From positions 124,001-188,000 of the forward strand of contig NZ_FOXY01000003.1 in the NCBI RefSeq assembly GCF_900115865.1: a stretch of 64,000 nucleotides of DNA, written 5' to 3'. Shown piece after piece: positions 62,881 through 64,000 of the stretch (its first letter is position 1; each line of letters opens with the position of its first letter). Both the position numbers and the translations under genes were made by a program. This DNA comes from Donghicola eburneus (GTDB taxonomy: Bacteria > Pseudomonadota > Alphaproteobacteria > Rhodobacterales > Rhodobacteraceae). Below the pieces are notes generated by a model. The model had not been told where the DNA came from. It was given only the letters and a program-made list of their open reading frames with translations, and ran no database searches.

Positions 62881-63608
62881 TGCTGATTGCGGCTACAAAT
62901 ATGTCAGTGACCCACGGATCGACGCCCGTCCTGCGGGACGTGGATTTCCAGATCGAGAAAGGCGAGATCGTCACGGTGATCGGCCCCAACGGGTCTGGGA
63001 AATCGACCCTGATCCGGGCTCTTTTGGGGGTGTTGACGCCGTCGAGTGGGCATATCGCGCGGGCCAAAGGCCTTCGCATTGGCTACATTCCACAGAAGCT
63101 GGCGATCGATGCGAGTTTTCCAATGACGGTTCGCCGGTTTTTATCTCTGCCGCGTTGGATCAGTGATGACCTTGCTTTGCGCGCCTTAGAGCGCACAGGC
63201 GTCGCAGGGTTGGAACAGCGGCAAATGTCTGACCTCTCGGGCGGACAATTCCAAAGGGTTCTCTTGGCCCGCGCACTTTTGTCTGAACCAGATATTTTGA
63301 TTTTGGACGAACCGACCCAAGGATTGGACCATCCGGGCATTGTCGCATTCTATGAATTGATCGAAGAAGTGCGTCGAGACCTCGGTTGTGCGGTTTTATT
63401 GGTGAGTCATGATCTTCATGTGGTGATGCGTGCCTCTGACCGCGTCATTTGTTTGAACGGTCATATTTGTTGCCAAGGCATACCAAGCGTTGTGCAAAAC
63501 GCGCCCGAGTATCAAGCATTATTCGGGATCAGCGACTCGAGCACTCTGGCAATTTACGAACACCACCACGACCACAGCCACGACGAAAACGGGTGCTGCC
63601 ATGATTGA
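62880..63608 (+). CDS. znuC: Zinc ABC transporter ATPase ZnuC
   Basis: A 242-aa ATPase with Walker A GPNGSGKS, signature DLSGGQFQRVLLARALLSEP, Walker B ILILDEPTQGLD and switch His (VSHDLH). The C-terminal tail is His/Cys-rich (HHHDHSHDENGCCHD), a feature of zinc importers. Overlaps both zur (one base) and znuB (eight bases). Confidence 0.95.
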   Translation: MLIAATNMSVTHGSTPVLRDVDFQIEKGEIVTVIGPNGSGKSTLIRALLGVLTPSSGHIARAKGLRIGYIPQKLAIDASFPMTVRRFLSLPRWISDDLALRALERTGVAGLEQRQMSDLSGGQFQRVLLARALLSEPDILILDEPTQGLDHPGIVAFYELIEEVRRDLGCAVLLVSHDLHVVMRASDRVICLNGHICCQGIPSVVQNAPEYQALFGISDSSTLAIYEHHHDHSHDENGCCHD

Positions 63609-64000
63609 TGATTTTCTTTTGCGCGCCCTTCTGGCTGGCATCGGCTTGGCAATTGCGACCGGTCCTCTGGGCTGTTTCGTTGTTTGGCGGCGTATGGCGT
63701 ATTTTGGTGATGCGACAGCGCACGCCGCGGTTTTGGGGGTCGCATTCGCCTTGATTTTAGGGCTGCCTTTGACTTTCGGAACGCTTCTCATTGCTCTTGC
63801 AATGGGTCTTGCCGTTTCCGCTTTGTCTGCGCGGGGTCATGCGATGGACACCACTCTCGGAGTTTTGGCCCATTCGGCATTGGCCATAGGTTTGGTGGCT
63901 ATTAGTTTCGTTCAGGGCGTTCGAATAGATGTTTCCAGCTTATTGTTCGGCGATATCCTTGCTGTCGGATCCAGCGATTTGACGGTGATATACACTGGTG
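63601..64000 (+). CDS. znuB: Zinc ABC transporter permease ZnuB (3' truncated by window)
   Basis: An ABC-3 permease; 133 codons are visible before the window ends. It begins MIDDFLLRALLAGIGLAIAT with the family motif GPLGCFVVWRRMAYFGDATA and AHSALAIGLVAISFVQGVRI. It starts eight bases inside znuC, so the two are translationally coupled. Confidence 0.9.
   Translation, partial: MIDDFLLRALLAGIGLAIATGPLGCFVVWRRMAYFGDATAHAAVLGVAFALILGLPLTFGTLLIALAMGLAVSALSARGHAMDTTLGVLAHSALAIGLVAISFVQGVRIDVSSLLFGDILAVGSSDLTVIYTG

Overview
The window reads as a chromosomal segment of a marine-type Rhodobacteraceae (Roseobacter-lineage) alphaproteobacterium. This is inferred from gene content: a PuuE-UraD fusion with a membrane-bound cytochrome c urate oxidase (PuuD), a rhodanese/sulfide:quinone reductase-like fusion next to SulP, family proteins typical of that group, HemP, and a dispersed CCTCC...GTATTTT...GAAG intergenic repeat. 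No RNA genes, insertion sequences, CRISPR arrays or prophage genes were found.

Region 1 (1-14.4 kb) is a flagellar/chemotaxis block. It holds the 3' part of a CheA-like protein that lacks a recognisable kinase core, fliS and a FliT-like partner, a FliL-like gene, a NHLP-like/Sel1 gene pair of unknown role, flgM, flgA, the H-ring-type genes flgT and flgP, flhA-flhF-fliA, and an orphan LuxR-type response regulator. Close matches to the sigma-54 -24/-12 promoter lie head-to-head between flgP and flhA, upstream of the fliL-like gene, and upstream of a 53-codon ORF at 4381-4542 that is easily missed. A weaker match precedes fliS. This suggests a sigma-54 to FliA/FlgM cascade.

Region 2 (14.4-33.4 kb) is mostly housekeeping: zapE, a receiver-like orphan protein, folC/accD, two tandem CPBP proteases, fadH-like enoate reductase, LysR, a tightly overlapped cinA-like/GNAT/AhpD-like/OmpA operon, sfsA, map, rsmD, a ferredoxin reductase and a peroxiredoxin.

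Region 3 (33.4-47.5 kb) holds hemP with a small upstream ORF and a perfect palindrome, a polyamine-type ABC transporter, a divergent acetylornithine deacetylase-like gene, glycosyltransferases, a sulfotransferase, and deoC with a two-domain aldehyde dehydrogenase.

Region 4 (47.5-64 kb) contains HIT, an unknown 236-aa gene, an ABC ATPase, a CHCC zinc-finger protein, a DgoK-like protein, SulP with a DUF442-SQR-like fusion under an ATTC-N8-GAAT operator, a urate-to-ureidoglycolate purine catabolic cluster (uacT, allA, uglY, puuE-uraD, uraH, lysR, puuD) with repeated TGATTATCA boxes, and the zinc uptake locus znuA / zur-znuC-znuB with a Zur-box-like site. The last gene, znuB, is cut by the window edge.
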